Positions 11,701-17,566 of a DNA stretch of 64,000 nt are shown in pieces (the stretch's first letter is position 1; every line of letters begins with the position of its first letter). The notes under the pieces were generated by a model. It made no database searches. It had not been told where the DNA came from and worked only from the letters and a program-made list of their open reading frames with translations. The DNA comes from Kitasatospora sp. DSM 101779 (GTDB lineage: Bacteria > Actinomycetota > Actinomycetes > Streptomycetales > Streptomycetaceae): NCBI RefSeq assembly GCF_025655475.1, contig NZ_JAHTIK010000001.1, positions 1,103,397 through 1,167,396 on the forward strand. The letters are read 5' to 3'. Position numbers and translations under genes: made by a program.

Positions 11701-14700
11701 CGGATGAGCGCGCTGGGCCACGCCAACCCGCGCTTCCACGAGCTGGAGGCACTGCAGCGGCAGCTGTTCGACGAGTTCGCGCCGCAGGACGACCGCTCCT
11801 GGCTGTCCGTCATGTCGCGTGACAGCGCCGGTCAGTTGCAGAGGCTGGCCGAGGAACAGCACCAGCACGACCCCGCGCCGGGCTTCGGCTCGCTGCCCTC
11901 GGCCCGGCCGCCGGCCGCCACCCACGACACCGGTGCGTCCGAGCACCGGCAGTCCCGTGCCATGGACGTCGACGAGCCCGCCCCGGCCGTCCCGCACCGG
12001 CAGGACGCGGACGGCGACACCGTGATGCAGGAGCGCACCGAGTCGAACAGCCGCAAGCGCGGACGGGACGAGGACGACCGGCCCGTCGACGAACGGGAGG
12101 CGAAGCGGCGGCGGACACCGTCGTACGAGAACAGCGACGCGGTGATGCACGACCGCGGCTACCAGGCAGCGGGCGCCCGGCACCCGTTGACGCAGGACCT
12201 GATCAGCTACCTCGGTGGCGAGCCGAAGGTGCATCCGCCGATGAGTTCCTCGCTGCTCGGGAAGGTGAACCCGCATGCCGCGCCGGTTCACCCGGGTGAG
12301 GGCTTCCGGCCCGGCAACGACCTGAACGCCTGCCTGGAGAACGTGGAGGCCTACCGGGACACCCACTTCGGCCGTCCCCGGGTCTCCGGGCAGACGCTGC
12401 ACGGGAACGTGGAGCCGAATCCGGGCAACACGCTGTGGAAGCGGCACGACGGCCCGGCGCTGTTCGGTGAGGGCGACGCCGCGGTCCGGAAGCTGATGGA
12501 GAAGGTGCAGGCCGGCGGGCCGGGCAGCTTCGCCACCGTGCTCGGCGCGGGCAAGGAGGGCGCGGGACACGCCGTCGCGCTGGTCCACGACCGCGACGGG
12601 CGGCTGCGGTGGGCCGACCTGACGGACCGCAAGGTCACTCCCGCGACCGGAGGGATGCCGGAGAACTTCCGCTCCGACTGGACGGTGTGGGCGTCCGTCG
12701 CCGACCCGCGCGAGAACAACATCTCGGGCCCGCACGACCCGAACTTCATGGACACCTACTCGACCTTCTCCCGGCCCCGGACCGAGCACACCCCGGAGCC
12801 GATGGACGTCGACGGCTTCGGCACCGTGCAGGGCGCCCAGCAGGGGTTCGGCTCCCGGCTGTCGGAGACCCGGGCCCCTGGCTCCGGGGACGCGCCTCCG
12901 CCGCCGCCCCCGCCGCCCGCCTTCCGCACCGGCCCGGTGTCGCACGGCGATCACGTCCCGCCGCCCCCGCCGCCGACCACCACCGACCATCCGATGACCG
13001 ACCACACCACGACGGACCACACCGCGATGGACGTCGACTCGCCGGCGCCGTCCGCCGCGCCCTCGCGCCGGCCGCTGGCGGTCGCCGTGCAGACCGTGGT
13101 CGTCGGCACCGACCACGCCTCGCCGCACGGGCGGGACGTCTTCCTCAGTGAGGTGCTGCCCTCCAACGACCGGCCGATGACCAGGTTCGGCACCGACCAG
13201 CGCTCGCACACCGTGCCGTGGGCACTGACCCGGCGGGCGGCGAGCGGTCTCGCCGGGCGGTCCGCCGAGTCGGTGTGGGCCGAACTCACGCACGACATCA
13301 CCGAGTTCAAGAAGTTCCCGCCGGAGCCCAAGGGCGCCGCGGAGAAGGACTACCCGGCGGTCAAGGCACGCTGGGACGACATCGTCGCGCGGCTCGACAA
13401 GCTGCCCTCGGACCCGTCCCGCCAGCAGTCGCTCCAGGAGTGGCACCGCGACCTCGGCGACCTGGTGTCCGGCTACATCGAGCTCTCCCAGATCACCTCC
13501 TTCGCCTCGTTCGCGGACGGCCGGGCGGTCGGGCACGGTGAGGCGGGGATGCTGGACCGCCTCGGCGCCTTCCAGCGGGGTGAGGGCCCGGCGCCGCGCA
13601 CCGACGAGGTCGTGGGCACCCTGCTGGACATCAAGCAGACCGCCTCGCTCTCCGAGAAGGACGTCGTCACGGCCAAGGAGCACCTGATCCGCAGTCTCCA
13701 CCGGGCGTACCCGGACTACATGACGCCGGCCAACCGCACCGACATCGAGCGCCAGCTCGGTCTGCAGCCGGTGACGGTGCAGCCACCCGGGCAGTTGCCG
13801 GACGGTACGACCGCCTTCTCCCGCTATCCGCTCAAGGCCGAGCTGGTCGCGGACATCGGCGCCCACCCGAACGACCCGTCGCGGATCGGGCGGATCGTGC
13901 TCAGCGAGCAGTCGCGCCCGGACACCCAGTTCGGCAGCAACCAGTACTCGCACGCCGCCTCCTGGTCGCTGATGCGGGAGTCGCTGCTCTCCTTCGAGGG
14001 CAGGCCGCGCCAGGAGCTGGAGAGCTGGCTCGGCAACCGGTTCGACGAGATGCAGGACCACGTCGAGGGGCCGATGTCGCAGGCGGTCGACCACGCCCGC
14101 CGGGAGCTGGCCAGGCTGGACACGTACCCGCCGCACGAACGGGAGACCAGGGTCGGCGACCTCGTCCGGATCTTCGTCAGTGCGCACCAGAGCCTGCCGC
14201 ACACCACCTTCGTGGACGGCCTGCAGCACGGCAGCGCCACCTCCAGCGGCGAGCTCGACTTCGACTTGCGCGGCGGTCCCCGCCACGACGAACTGGTGGC
14301 GAGCCACTTCGACGGGGCGGCGCCGTTCAACGGCGGGGGCGACAAGCTCGTCCGCTCCTACCGGAGCTGGCAGACCATGGCGGAGACGCTGGGCCCGGTC
14401 GGGCCGGGGACCGTCGACCAGGTGGCCGGACGGACCTTCACGGACAAGAACCTCGCCCGGCTGCGCGCATCGGCCCTGCTGAACCCGGTGGACCACCAGA
14501 CCGGACAGCGGTACCTGCAAGGCGTCCTGGCGTGGGACCGCGGGGTCACCACGGCGTTCCCGAACGACGGCGCAAACGCGGTGGCCTCGACCTGGCAGGC
14601 CCACCGTCACGAGTTCACCGTCGACCGGTTCGGCCGCCCCGCCAACCCCGCCGTCCGCCGGCAGGTGGAGACCTGGTTCGACCAGCTGACCACCGCGCAG

Positions 14701-14913
14701 CGGCCGAGCGACGCCGCAGCCGCCGTCAACGGCCTGACGGCGTACTACGCGGCCATGGCCGCGGGCGGCCGCCGCGGCGCCAACGAGCAGGCGGCCCTGG
14801 CGCTGGCCATGACGCCGCCCGCCCGGGTCGCCGGCAGCAAGCGCGCGGGCGACGCCATCGGCGACGACCTCGCCACACAGTTCAGGCGGATGAACCCCGA
14901 CGACGACAGCTGA
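1876..14913 (+). CDS. giant multidomain polymorphic-toxin-like protein with WXG100-like leader (4,345 aa)
   Basis: Start ATG 1876 is chosen because it begins the conserved leader MAVELPEPLQW and lies 4 bp after the preceding stop; an in-frame upstream extension would overlap that gene and is Arg/Pro-rich shadow sequence. Domain order: WXG100-like leader (1-300); Ser/Gly then Ala/Pro/His-rich linker with VHETP repeats (310-960); Tiki/PMT-type domain with GESH and GKAH (965-1338); zincin with HEFTH (1512-1855); coiled coil (1916-2158); unknown helical region (2162-2695); lone-Cys deamidase-like domain (2916-3335); papain-fold domain (3429-3635); duplicated C-terminal domain (3733-4345). Linkers contain poly-Pro runs, GFGS and MDVD motifs and two Lys/Arg clusters. 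No signal peptide or transmembrane segment is evident; export is probably by the WXG100 route. It resembles multi-effector toxins more than single-warhead interbacterial toxins, and no immunity gene follows. Targets are unknown. Confidence 0.85.
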   Translation: MAVELPEPLQWVLLLLAGTRWPEADEDMLRDMAERWRDGAKTLEDAGRSADSAVKRALDGQRGAAADALAKHWSQFTTGKGTEEDPGYFPGLVQACNGMGDMLEAMANSAETAKIQIIAQLGILAFEIATAEAEAPFTAGASLAEIPVFVGISRTAVQQILKQLLKETLQFAAKQAAQMAAINLLAQGIEVAEGHRKNIDMKELGQNALGGAVAGASGHLIGKGLSAGGSKLGLSSVMETTAGRMAHGAAVGVGADVSTQLITTGHVEGGSLLGSGLSGGAAVGLHRGAAAVKGHFNGPPKIPTPHAGPEGAGSGTTAGAGGAPVFSKPDSGSSSYRGPSAEGLSGGGSHETPGSTGSTGSTNSTSSAGSSGGGHTGPTIGSAGSTGSGSSAGTGGSAGTAHSGGEGGASRAESAPAPASGTRGLVPFGSDRPAPSAERAPAAETPVHTSDRPAPTQTTATTQPAPHAADRPAPAAEHTPAPETAAAPAAARGDSAEPAPRPAEPLHQVSESAPRAPETAGRGTEHAPVAHEQAPGQVHEQAQPQGRQDVQPSPHASTAESRTVPADPAPAHESRPATADHAGDRVPAADRPTTAQVHEAPAPNREPSVPAHETPTPVHETSTHTQQTAAPVHETPVPTRDTSVPVHETPAHVPPAHETPAHVPPAHETPVHETPAHTQQPNGPVHDTATPVHETPAPAQQTPSHAQPGTGPVHTAATPVHETPTPVHEGDAARPAAAVPHVAAPAAVPAQSHAAGGGGAHRAPAPESDSPARASSPPDGTGLPGGAAHPAASGGDTHLDGGTRISGGHTPTRPAPVPEAVPNQIGPDAAASTVQQPAGTPPVAGGFMPGPVPGGGAAHTAGGGTRTPSAHAPTDAVSQRPVEPTSQPGGGGTVRPGAGRTSDTHVPPPPPPPQHQAGGTPRTLGDPNGSSSSAPRTGRTGDEHLPPPPPPPSGNSRIRPIDEAPNQDELAQLHQHPAGPSLIHPPKADPAALAQYKSDNKFNFKLTGELRTAADTLPNSSWGRHDSGVQTPSGRPDVKVSPYSQSLKTHLDPLTFKALHKDTANAVTGPLRNHLGPEAQVYYGNKILEAAGNLDFRTQEHFQQQEFRRNVLERLARQDSEKTWSPVGEQRVNDHLTGSTSAMDGVNRLLGGHNGHPGFDGIVLGESHGGSPSWRFLNENMHDLKAAGVDRIYVESLRDDAFQQHLDAFQRPGGTMSPNLERMLRTYDSDWNSPAGHGLYDTVVRAKQEGVTVHAVDGYPARAPQGVPHAMQERARLLNSYMNHAITEGGGTGKYVLVAGKAHVQEHPSSNDHRIPGVAEMLGVPGVRLTDSGQSNPNGAPHDASAGTASGNMRLGYVDPATTGRDPADAANQHGNGAPPAPPLPHQGGGSSSQSTRSLGGDSTPVPPAPPAAHQGGGSPSQSTRSLGGDTTPPPPPATPTQHSTAGSSQPGHQTPATTTPNTSPAPGHNAPSTTGHPAPSTTGHTNAPAAGPTNPPATGQHNAPSTSTHDQFLDRQKQARDAELQALSGKSPVRDAVGQLGREQRAVATPPPGADRLRQDLPSMSPQERTRELAGLTPENRRWLARDPQTVDALKNGLPPKEFAKTAAELMVHVDPRAERAPSARQEAQQQIARMLQDPETAARLLKNGADVVVVPKDVRMPDVPELNNLRGVHNNSSAGAGRGYDDMRGSGGRHSAVTEENLLGEHTAIGHGGHYEDGYSTTTHEFTHTVHRYGLDANDQKLITDTFNQKHGDPNAAWPDGPRHDSSGKPVDNYSSRDEQEYFAQVTNAYLGTNHGTDPYTGQPRNNGADWVRQNEPAMLPLLEKLYGKDPGAVHAGPANPVHATTAENQMYEGFRDFMDRVDGDRSNPPAHQPPTAPPPTTPAGNPGQHGGSSSHLPPPPPKAPGFGSKPAAGDGYSHKIDGEKTFEAIKDFLPDSAEFDKVKDGLKKYERSALIDGDTDAILHSYQQQKQLHVDVLRRNVPESLDAVNRRLDEIAHQTPDRQAELAGEKHNLETARANLEGQRDRLAVYEHELARLKGEPKPGTPELKALQDARQQAEPRIAKDAMARIEEQRKAVADLRQEADRRLNDAETAYQNETSKRTAAGSTKETAAEAAAKTTRNVFASRVEDLRVREEELAQDLQARKDALAGNYGPTPPKPKKGAEHELTDGAYRAAFGYSDHGVMAGEPHAEKTVRRMVDGDVKLGAAVVNRNHVVADYMVHKYVTAAVFKARSFGDEQHRVEASKTFSDFADTMAPDQHRVYDKDGKRAAKRLDAKGGVEHAALTWRDLGYTAKDVDLRAAYGNDKLAPAFSPAKMDDPASAGAAKQELQNQLNRSGLDGPAKAEFDRYADTVAKFSDDPSPQHLAEMKDALAAVHTRVREQAVEDLGVVHGVTGPRHLDDTVAAARQAAAEPPGGPGGSPAHERLADRLDDLAGAYDRLGQDRQDLKSLAHDLRNDPNAVRPEQLEAFADKLPNEREQLRRDEVQHRLDEAGETLKPGGTPAAIKSAAAKLLPKADADIRTVGEQYGGAFPRAGAGENHPAGLFDRAVQAKIEDVPKLIEEITAGLSNSASNLRFGDELTNKWIQNFLDPHVIRDQDVLTAVAKGDLPPEALYSPHTLDLLRGLRTLEDTGLAPRGLRDLMAPKTEADMVDLHQPGQKPSASAVNIADEHGMLTHAGGKTPVSSSGDFTRQPGQSANPVVGSEGLHDPARDARPGAEGHEIGTTPPPATPQPPASRDTDVVMADHDTPTASQDHDTPMPSQSHDVPMLSQSQDHPMASQQTVRPEKRRVDPDDDMLMPDAPPAKRRATDAVPTPPPPPPVAHPVGGGHQSTGTRGFGSLPSPPPPPNGSHAQAAGSGTPHQPAAGHDGAPEHQGQQHGQPQHEADPHQHHEDADQQPHDDQQVPPVEPLLPPVGTPEYGIMHDPGSFLRDTPLGVDFGSGLRLRTEGLQQHQVNSFLAKFEGSDRHWFALVRDPARSTPDKDAFVLTPAWEKYAQHSEEFRPPAGVRLPDPMPDHHYVTALYAPYKSGTAGADHTIGHVEVPLHPDPARPGDALVVTGGMNGCAFVATDVNPHTDTFRLWHFQSYSAKNNLVGGAEFRADKTVTDWFGPDEYRSPHPFTFEVTNVLHHGPDGWHVTSQESVQEQGNPHIGRQTTRPFRLDPPSEADRVQMTVGPYHINAKEQVERFDDLANKLQSKLPPATDPKFRTARNDLFEQLRDLRGRLVAQADAVGALTQPGTTMQQVHDGAAALQQQAAVDRQHAQGESMLFTARMSALGHANPRFHELEALQRQLFDEFAPQDDRSWLSVMSRDSAGQLQRLAEEQHQHDPAPGFGSLPSARPPAATHDTGASEHRQSRAMDVDEPAPAVPHRQDADGDTVMQERTESNSRKRGRDEDDRPVDEREAKRRRTPSYENSDAVMHDRGYQAAGARHPLTQDLISYLGGEPKVHPPMSSSLLGKVNPHAAPVHPGEGFRPGNDLNACLENVEAYRDTHFGRPRVSGQTLHGNVEPNPGNTLWKRHDGPALFGEGDAAVRKLMEKVQAGGPGSFATVLGAGKEGAGHAVALVHDRDGRLRWADLTDRKVTPATGGMPENFRSDWTVWASVADPRENNISGPHDPNFMDTYSTFSRPRTEHTPEPMDVDGFGTVQGAQQGFGSRLSETRAPGSGDAPPPPPPPPAFRTGPVSHGDHVPPPPPPTTTDHPMTDHTTTDHTAMDVDSPAPSAAPSRRPLAVAVQTVVVGTDHASPHGRDVFLSEVLPSNDRPMTRFGTDQRSHTVPWALTRRAASGLAGRSAESVWAELTHDITEFKKFPPEPKGAAEKDYPAVKARWDDIVARLDKLPSDPSRQQSLQEWHRDLGDLVSGYIELSQITSFASFADGRAVGHGEAGMLDRLGAFQRGEGPAPRTDEVVGTLLDIKQTASLSEKDVVTAKEHLIRSLHRAYPDYMTPANRTDIERQLGLQPVTVQPPGQLPDGTTAFSRYPLKAELVADIGAHPNDPSRIGRIVLSEQSRPDTQFGSNQYSHAASWSLMRESLLSFEGRPRQELESWLGNRFDEMQDHVEGPMSQAVDHARRELARLDTYPPHERETRVGDLVRIFVSAHQSLPHTTFVDGLQHGSATSSGELDFDLRGGPRHDELVASHFDGAAPFNGGGDKLVRSYRSWQTMAETLGPVGPGTVDQVAGRTFTDKNLARLRASALLNPVDHQTGQRYLQGVLAWDRGVTTAFPNDGANAVASTWQAHRHEFTVDRFGRPANPAVRRQVETWFDQLTTAQRPSDAAAAVNGLTAYYAAMAAGGRRGANEQAALALAMTPPARVAGSKRAGDAIGDDLATQFRRMNPDDDS
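3670..4065 (+). repeat. VHETP/AHETP short peptide repeats in the first linker
   Basis: Residues about 600-730 of the giant protein contain more than ten irregular copies of (V/A)HETP with interspersed HTQQ. Several copies are direct DNA repeats, for example the two identical PAHVPPAHET units around 3820-3880. This is an extended, probably disordered spacer between leader and first folded domain. Confidence 0.75.
4768..5890 (+). other. domain: Tiki/TraB/PMT-C2-like domain of the giant toxin
   Basis: Residues 965-1338. Two GxxH motifs are visible, G1165-E-S-H1168 and G1300-K-A-H1303, each after a hydrophobic strand (GIVLGESH, VLVAGKAH), with E1195 ending a strand (RIYVE) between them. Paired GxxH motifs plus a Glu define the superfamily uniting Tiki, TraB/PrgY, ChaN, EreA and a domain of Pasteurella multocida toxin. 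Catalytic residues look intact. The toxin substrate is unknown, and the assignment rests on motif reading only. Confidence 0.55.
6409..7440 (+). other. domain: HExxH zincin metalloprotease of the giant toxin
   Basis: Residues 1512-1855. H1726-E-F-T-H1730 is the zinc-binding and catalytic helix, and E1783 in QEYFAQVTNAYLG is a plausible third ligand, giving the HExxH...ExxxA arrangement of anthrax-lethal-factor-like peptidases. All visible catalytic residues are present. A helical region precedes it (about 1515-1690). Confidence 0.7.
7620..8350 (+). other. domain: coiled-coil stalk of the giant toxin
   Basis: Residues about 1916-2158 are rich in Glu, Lys, Arg, Ala and Leu in heptad-like patterns (e.g. 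EHELARLKGEPK, RIEEQRKAVADLRQEAD). This looks like a long coiled coil or antiparallel hairpin separating the zincin from the second half. A further helical region of unknown type follows to about residue 2695. Confidence 0.6.
10620..11880 (+). other. domain: lone-Cys deamidase-like domain of the giant toxin
   Basis: Residues about 2916-3335. The core has a Gly-Gly-Met-Asn-Gly-Cys strand (C3068) followed 18 residues later by His in LWHFQSYSA (H3086). A strand-borne GC followed by a strand-borne His resembles the Cys-His dyad of CNF1/BLF1-type glutamine deamidases, where the spacing is about 12-15. It may instead be the family called the lonely-Cys domain in giant Streptomyces proteins. A helical tail follows (3190-3330). 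Confidence 0.4.
12160..12780 (+). other. domain: papain-fold (Tox-PL-type glutamine deamidase) domain of the giant toxin
   Basis: Residues 3429-3635. Order is Cys in NACLENVEAYR (C3486), His in GAGHAVALV (H3565), then Asp in RWADLTD (D3581), with the strand spacing of papain-like toxin domains. The family includes glutamine deamidases such as OspI-like and Tox-PL effectors. The triad is complete, so the domain is probably active as deamidase or protease; which one cannot be told from sequence. Confidence 0.65.
13072..14913 (+). other. domain: duplicated C-terminal domain of the giant toxin, function unknown
   Basis: Residues 3733-4345 hold two diverged copies about 248 residues apart of a motif of the form RP-x-T-x-FG-x-x-Q-x-SH-x-x-x-W-x-L. 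Copy 1 starts near residue 3766 and copy 2 near 4014. Each is followed by helices with similar spacing (GR..E..W). The conserved His and Trp suggest a binding or catalytic unit. No known family was recognised. Confidence 0.55.
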
Positions 14914-14960
14914 CCGAGCCGTGCGGGCGGCGGCATCCCGCCGCCGCCCGCCCGGCTCGG
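14914..14960. terminator. long stem-loop after the giant toxin gene
   Basis: Immediately after the stop, CCGAGCC (14914-14920) pairs with GGCTCGG (14954-14960), and inside it GCGGGCGGCGG (14923-14933) pairs with CCGCCGCCCGC (14941-14951). No U tract. It isolates the toxin locus from the epimerase cluster. Confidence 0.75.
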
Positions 14961-15069
14961 GCCGCGTCGTCGGGGCGGGGACGCGACACGGGTCCGGTCG
15001 CCTTACCGAAGCATGACGCCCTGCCCGGCACCGGCCCGATGCGCGGTGCGGCCGGTAGCGTCGCAGGGC

Positions 15070-16125
15070 ATGAGGATCCTCGTCACCGGCGGTGCCGGCT
15101 TCATCGGTTCGGCAGTGGTGCGTTCGGCCGTGGCGGCGGGCCACGAGGTGCGGGTGCTGGACGCCCTGCTGGAGGCCGTCCATCCCCCGCAGGCCGTGCC
15201 CGACCTGCCGGAGGGCGTCGAGTTCCTGCACGGGGACGTGCGCGACGCGCACACGGTGGAGCGGGCCCTGGCCGGGGTGGACGCGGTCTGCCACCAGGCG
15301 GCGATGGTGGGTCTCGGACTCGACCTCCGCGACGCGCCGGACTACGTGGGCTGCAACGACCTCGGCACGGCGGTCCTGCTGTCCGCCATGGCCGGCGCCG
15401 GGGTGCGGCGGCTGGTGCTGGCCGGCTCCATGGTGGTGTACGGCGAGGGCCGGTACGCCTGCCCGGTGCACGGGGACGTCGCGCCCGCCGCGCGGCGTCC
15501 GGAGGACCTGGACGCCGGGCGGTTCGAACCGCCGTGTCCGGTGTGCGGCCGGGCGCTGCGGCCCGGATCGGTGGCGGAGGACACGCCGGCGGACCCGCGC
15601 AACGTGTACGCCGCGACCAAACTCGCCCAGGAGCACCTCGCCTCGGCGTGGTCCCGCGCCTGCGGCGGGCGGGTCACGGCCCTCCGGTACCACAACGTCT
15701 ACGGGCCGGGGATGCCGCGTGACACGCCCTACGCCGGAGTGGCCTCGCTGTTCCGCTCGGCCCTCGCCCGGGGCGAGGCGCCACGGGTGTTCGAGGACGG
15801 GGGCCAGCGCCGCGACTTCGTCCACGTCGGGGACGTGGCGGCCGCCAACCTCGCCGCCCTGGCGGGCATCGACGCCTGCCCGGAGGGCGGCTCCCGGGCG
15901 TACAACGTCGGCAGCGGCGACGTCCGTACGGTCGGCGAGATGGCCTGGGCGCTGTCGGCCGCCTGCGGCGGCCCCGAACCGGTGGTGACGGGCCAGTACC
16001 GCCTGGGCGACGTCCGGCACATCACCGCGGACTCGTCCCGGATCCGCAGGGAGCTCGGCTGGCGGCCCGAAGTCCCCTTCGTGGACGGCATGGTGGAGTT
16101 CGCGGCCGCCCCGCAGCGGGTGTGA
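15070..16125 (+). CDS. NAD(P)-dependent sugar nucleotide epimerase/dehydratase (extended SDR)
   Basis: 351 residues from ATG 15070, which directly begins the Rossmann motif MRILVTGGAGFIGS; an upstream in-frame extension adds only a Pro/Arg-rich tail. The extended SDR signatures are present: TGGAGFIG for NAD(P), a Ser near GSMVVYGE, and the YAATK catalytic Tyr-Lys. A Cys-rich insertion (CPVHGD ... CPVCG, about residues 132-162) may bind zinc; such inserts occur in dTDP-rhamnose 4-epimerase-like enzymes. It probably acts on a nucleotide sugar used by the glycosyltransferase gene that follows on the same strand. The exact substrate is not readable. Confidence 0.8.
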   Translation: MRILVTGGAGFIGSAVVRSAVAAGHEVRVLDALLEAVHPPQAVPDLPEGVEFLHGDVRDAHTVERALAGVDAVCHQAAMVGLGLDLRDAPDYVGCNDLGTAVLLSAMAGAGVRRLVLAGSMVVYGEGRYACPVHGDVAPAARRPEDLDAGRFEPPCPVCGRALRPGSVAEDTPADPRNVYAATKLAQEHLASAWSRACGGRVTALRYHNVYGPGMPRDTPYAGVASLFRSALARGEAPRVFEDGGQRRDFVHVGDVAAANLAALAGIDACPEGGSRAYNVGSGDVRTVGEMAWALSAACGGPEPVVTGQYRLGDVRHITADSSRIRRELGWRPEVPFVDGMVEFAAAPQRV

Positions 16126-16225
16126 GCACCCCGGACGGGGCGGCGCCCACCCGTCGGACGACGTCGGAATTCCGTAAGGCGTGGAGTGCGGCGCCGGCCC
16201 ACCGGCCGCGGTTAGCGTGGCCCGT

Positions 16226-17566
16226 GTGACCCCTCCCCCTTCCTTCCCGACGGACGTCGACGTCGTCCTCCCCTGCCTCGACGAGGCCGCCGCCCTGCCG
16301 TGGGTGCTCGGCCGGATCCCGGCCGGCTGGCGGGCGATCGTCGTCGACAACGGCTCCCGCGACGGCTCCGCCGAGCTGGCCCGTGAGCTCGGCGCGACGG
16401 TCGTGAGCGAGCCCCGGCGCGGCTTCGGCGCCGCCTGCCACACCGGGCTGCTGAGCGCCACCGCCGACCTCGTCTGCTTCATGGACTGCGACGGCTCGCT
16501 CGACCCCGCCCAACTCCCCCGGGTCACCGGCCCGGTCCTGTCGGGCACGGCGGACCTGGTCCTGGGCCGCCGCCGCCCGACCTCCCCGCGGGCCTGGCCG
16601 GTGCACGCCCGGCTGGCGAACGCCGTGCTCGCCGGCCGTCTGCGGTCCCGCACCGGCGCCACGCTGCACGACCTCGGCCCGATGCGGGCCGCCCGCCGGG
16701 AACGGCTGCTCGCCCTGGGTCTCGGCGACCGGCGCTCGGGCTACCCGCTGGAGATGGTGCTCACCGCCGCCGCGGCCGGCATGCGGATCACCGAGACGCC
16801 GGTGGACTACCTGCCCCGGGCGGGCCGCTCCAAGGTCACCGGCACCGTCCGCGGTACCGTCCGGGCCGTGCACGACATGCGGGCGGTCCTGGCCGCTCCC
16901 CCGCCGACCCTGCTGGTCATCGCCAAGGAGCCGGTACCCGGACGTGTGAAGACCCGGCTCACGCCGCCCTGGACGCCCGAGCAGGCCGCCGCGCTGGCCG
17001 AGGCCGCCCTCGCCGACACCCTGCACACGCTCTCCGCCGTCCCGGCGGGCCGCCGCGTGGTCGTGCTCGACGGCCGGCCCGGTGACTGGCTGCCGCCGGG
17101 CTGGGAGGTGGTGCCGCAGGACGGCGGAGGCCTGGACGCACGCCTGGCCGACGCCTTCGCACACGCCGAACGGCTGGCCCCGGACGCTCCCGCGCTGCTC
17201 GTCGGCATGGACACCCCGCACCTGCGGGCCGACACCCTGTCCGCCCCGCTGTCCGCCGTCGAGCGCGCCGGTGTCGACGCCTGGTACGGGCCCGCCACCG
17301 ACGGCGGCTTCTGGGCGCTCGGGCTGGCCCGCCCCAGCGCGGGGCTGGCCCGACACCTGCTGCTCGGCGTCCCCATGTCGACCGGGGAGACGGGTCCGGC
17401 GCTGCTCGAACGGCTGTCCGCCACCGGTCTGACGGTCCGGCACCTACCGCCCATGACCGACGTGGACACCCACCAGGACGTCCGGCTGGCCGCCGCCGAG
17501 GCACCCGCCGGCCGGTTCGCCGCCTGCCTGCGCTCGCTCACCCCGGCCCCGGAGGCGACCGCATGA
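16226..17566 (+). CDS. glycosyltransferase family 2 fused to a DUF2064 (TIGR04282-like) domain
   Basis: 446 residues. GTG 16226 is preferred: TAGCGT lies just upstream, as in leaderless Streptomyces genes, and the GT2 fold starts directly (DVDVVLPCLDEAAALP). Residues 1-225 are a GT-A transferase with DNGSRDGS and the metal-binding FMDCDGSLDP. Residues about 230-446 are a DUF2064 domain (VIAKEPVPGRVKTRL, then GMDTPHL and ATDGGFWALGL), another nucleotidyl/glycosyltransferase fold annotated in some genomes as arsenosugar biosynthesis. The fusion puts two transferase domains in one chain. The stop overlaps the next start (ATGA), so it is translationally coupled to the methyltransferase. Confidence 0.8.
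   Translation: MTPPPSFPTDVDVVLPCLDEAAALPWVLGRIPAGWRAIVVDNGSRDGSAELARELGATVVSEPRRGFGAACHTGLLSATADLVCFMDCDGSLDPAQLPRVTGPVLSGTADLVLGRRRPTSPRAWPVHARLANAVLAGRLRSRTGATLHDLGPMRAARRERLLALGLGDRRSGYPLEMVLTAAAAGMRITETPVDYLPRAGRSKVTGTVRGTVRAVHDMRAVLAAPPPTLLVIAKEPVPGRVKTRLTPPWTPEQAAALAEAALADTLHTLSAVPAGRRVVVLDGRPGDWLPPGWEVVPQDGGGLDARLADAFAHAERLAPDAPALLVGMDTPHLRADTLSAPLSAVERAGVDAWYGPATDGGFWALGLARPSAGLARHLLLGVPMSTGETGPALLERLSATGLTVRHLPPMTDVDTHQDVRLAAAEAPAGRFAACLRSLTPAPEATA

Noticed and set aside
14914..16125. Immunity gene for the giant toxin
   Set aside because: The next gene is a sugar-nucleotide epimerase behind a strong terminator; no small unknown gene lies between.
1804..16662. Very long open frames (over 2,000 codons) on the minus strand across the giant toxin gene
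   Set aside because: They are complementary shadows of a GC-rich coding frame: Arg/Val/Leu/Gly-rich, no domains, and the plus strand carries clear catalytic motifs.
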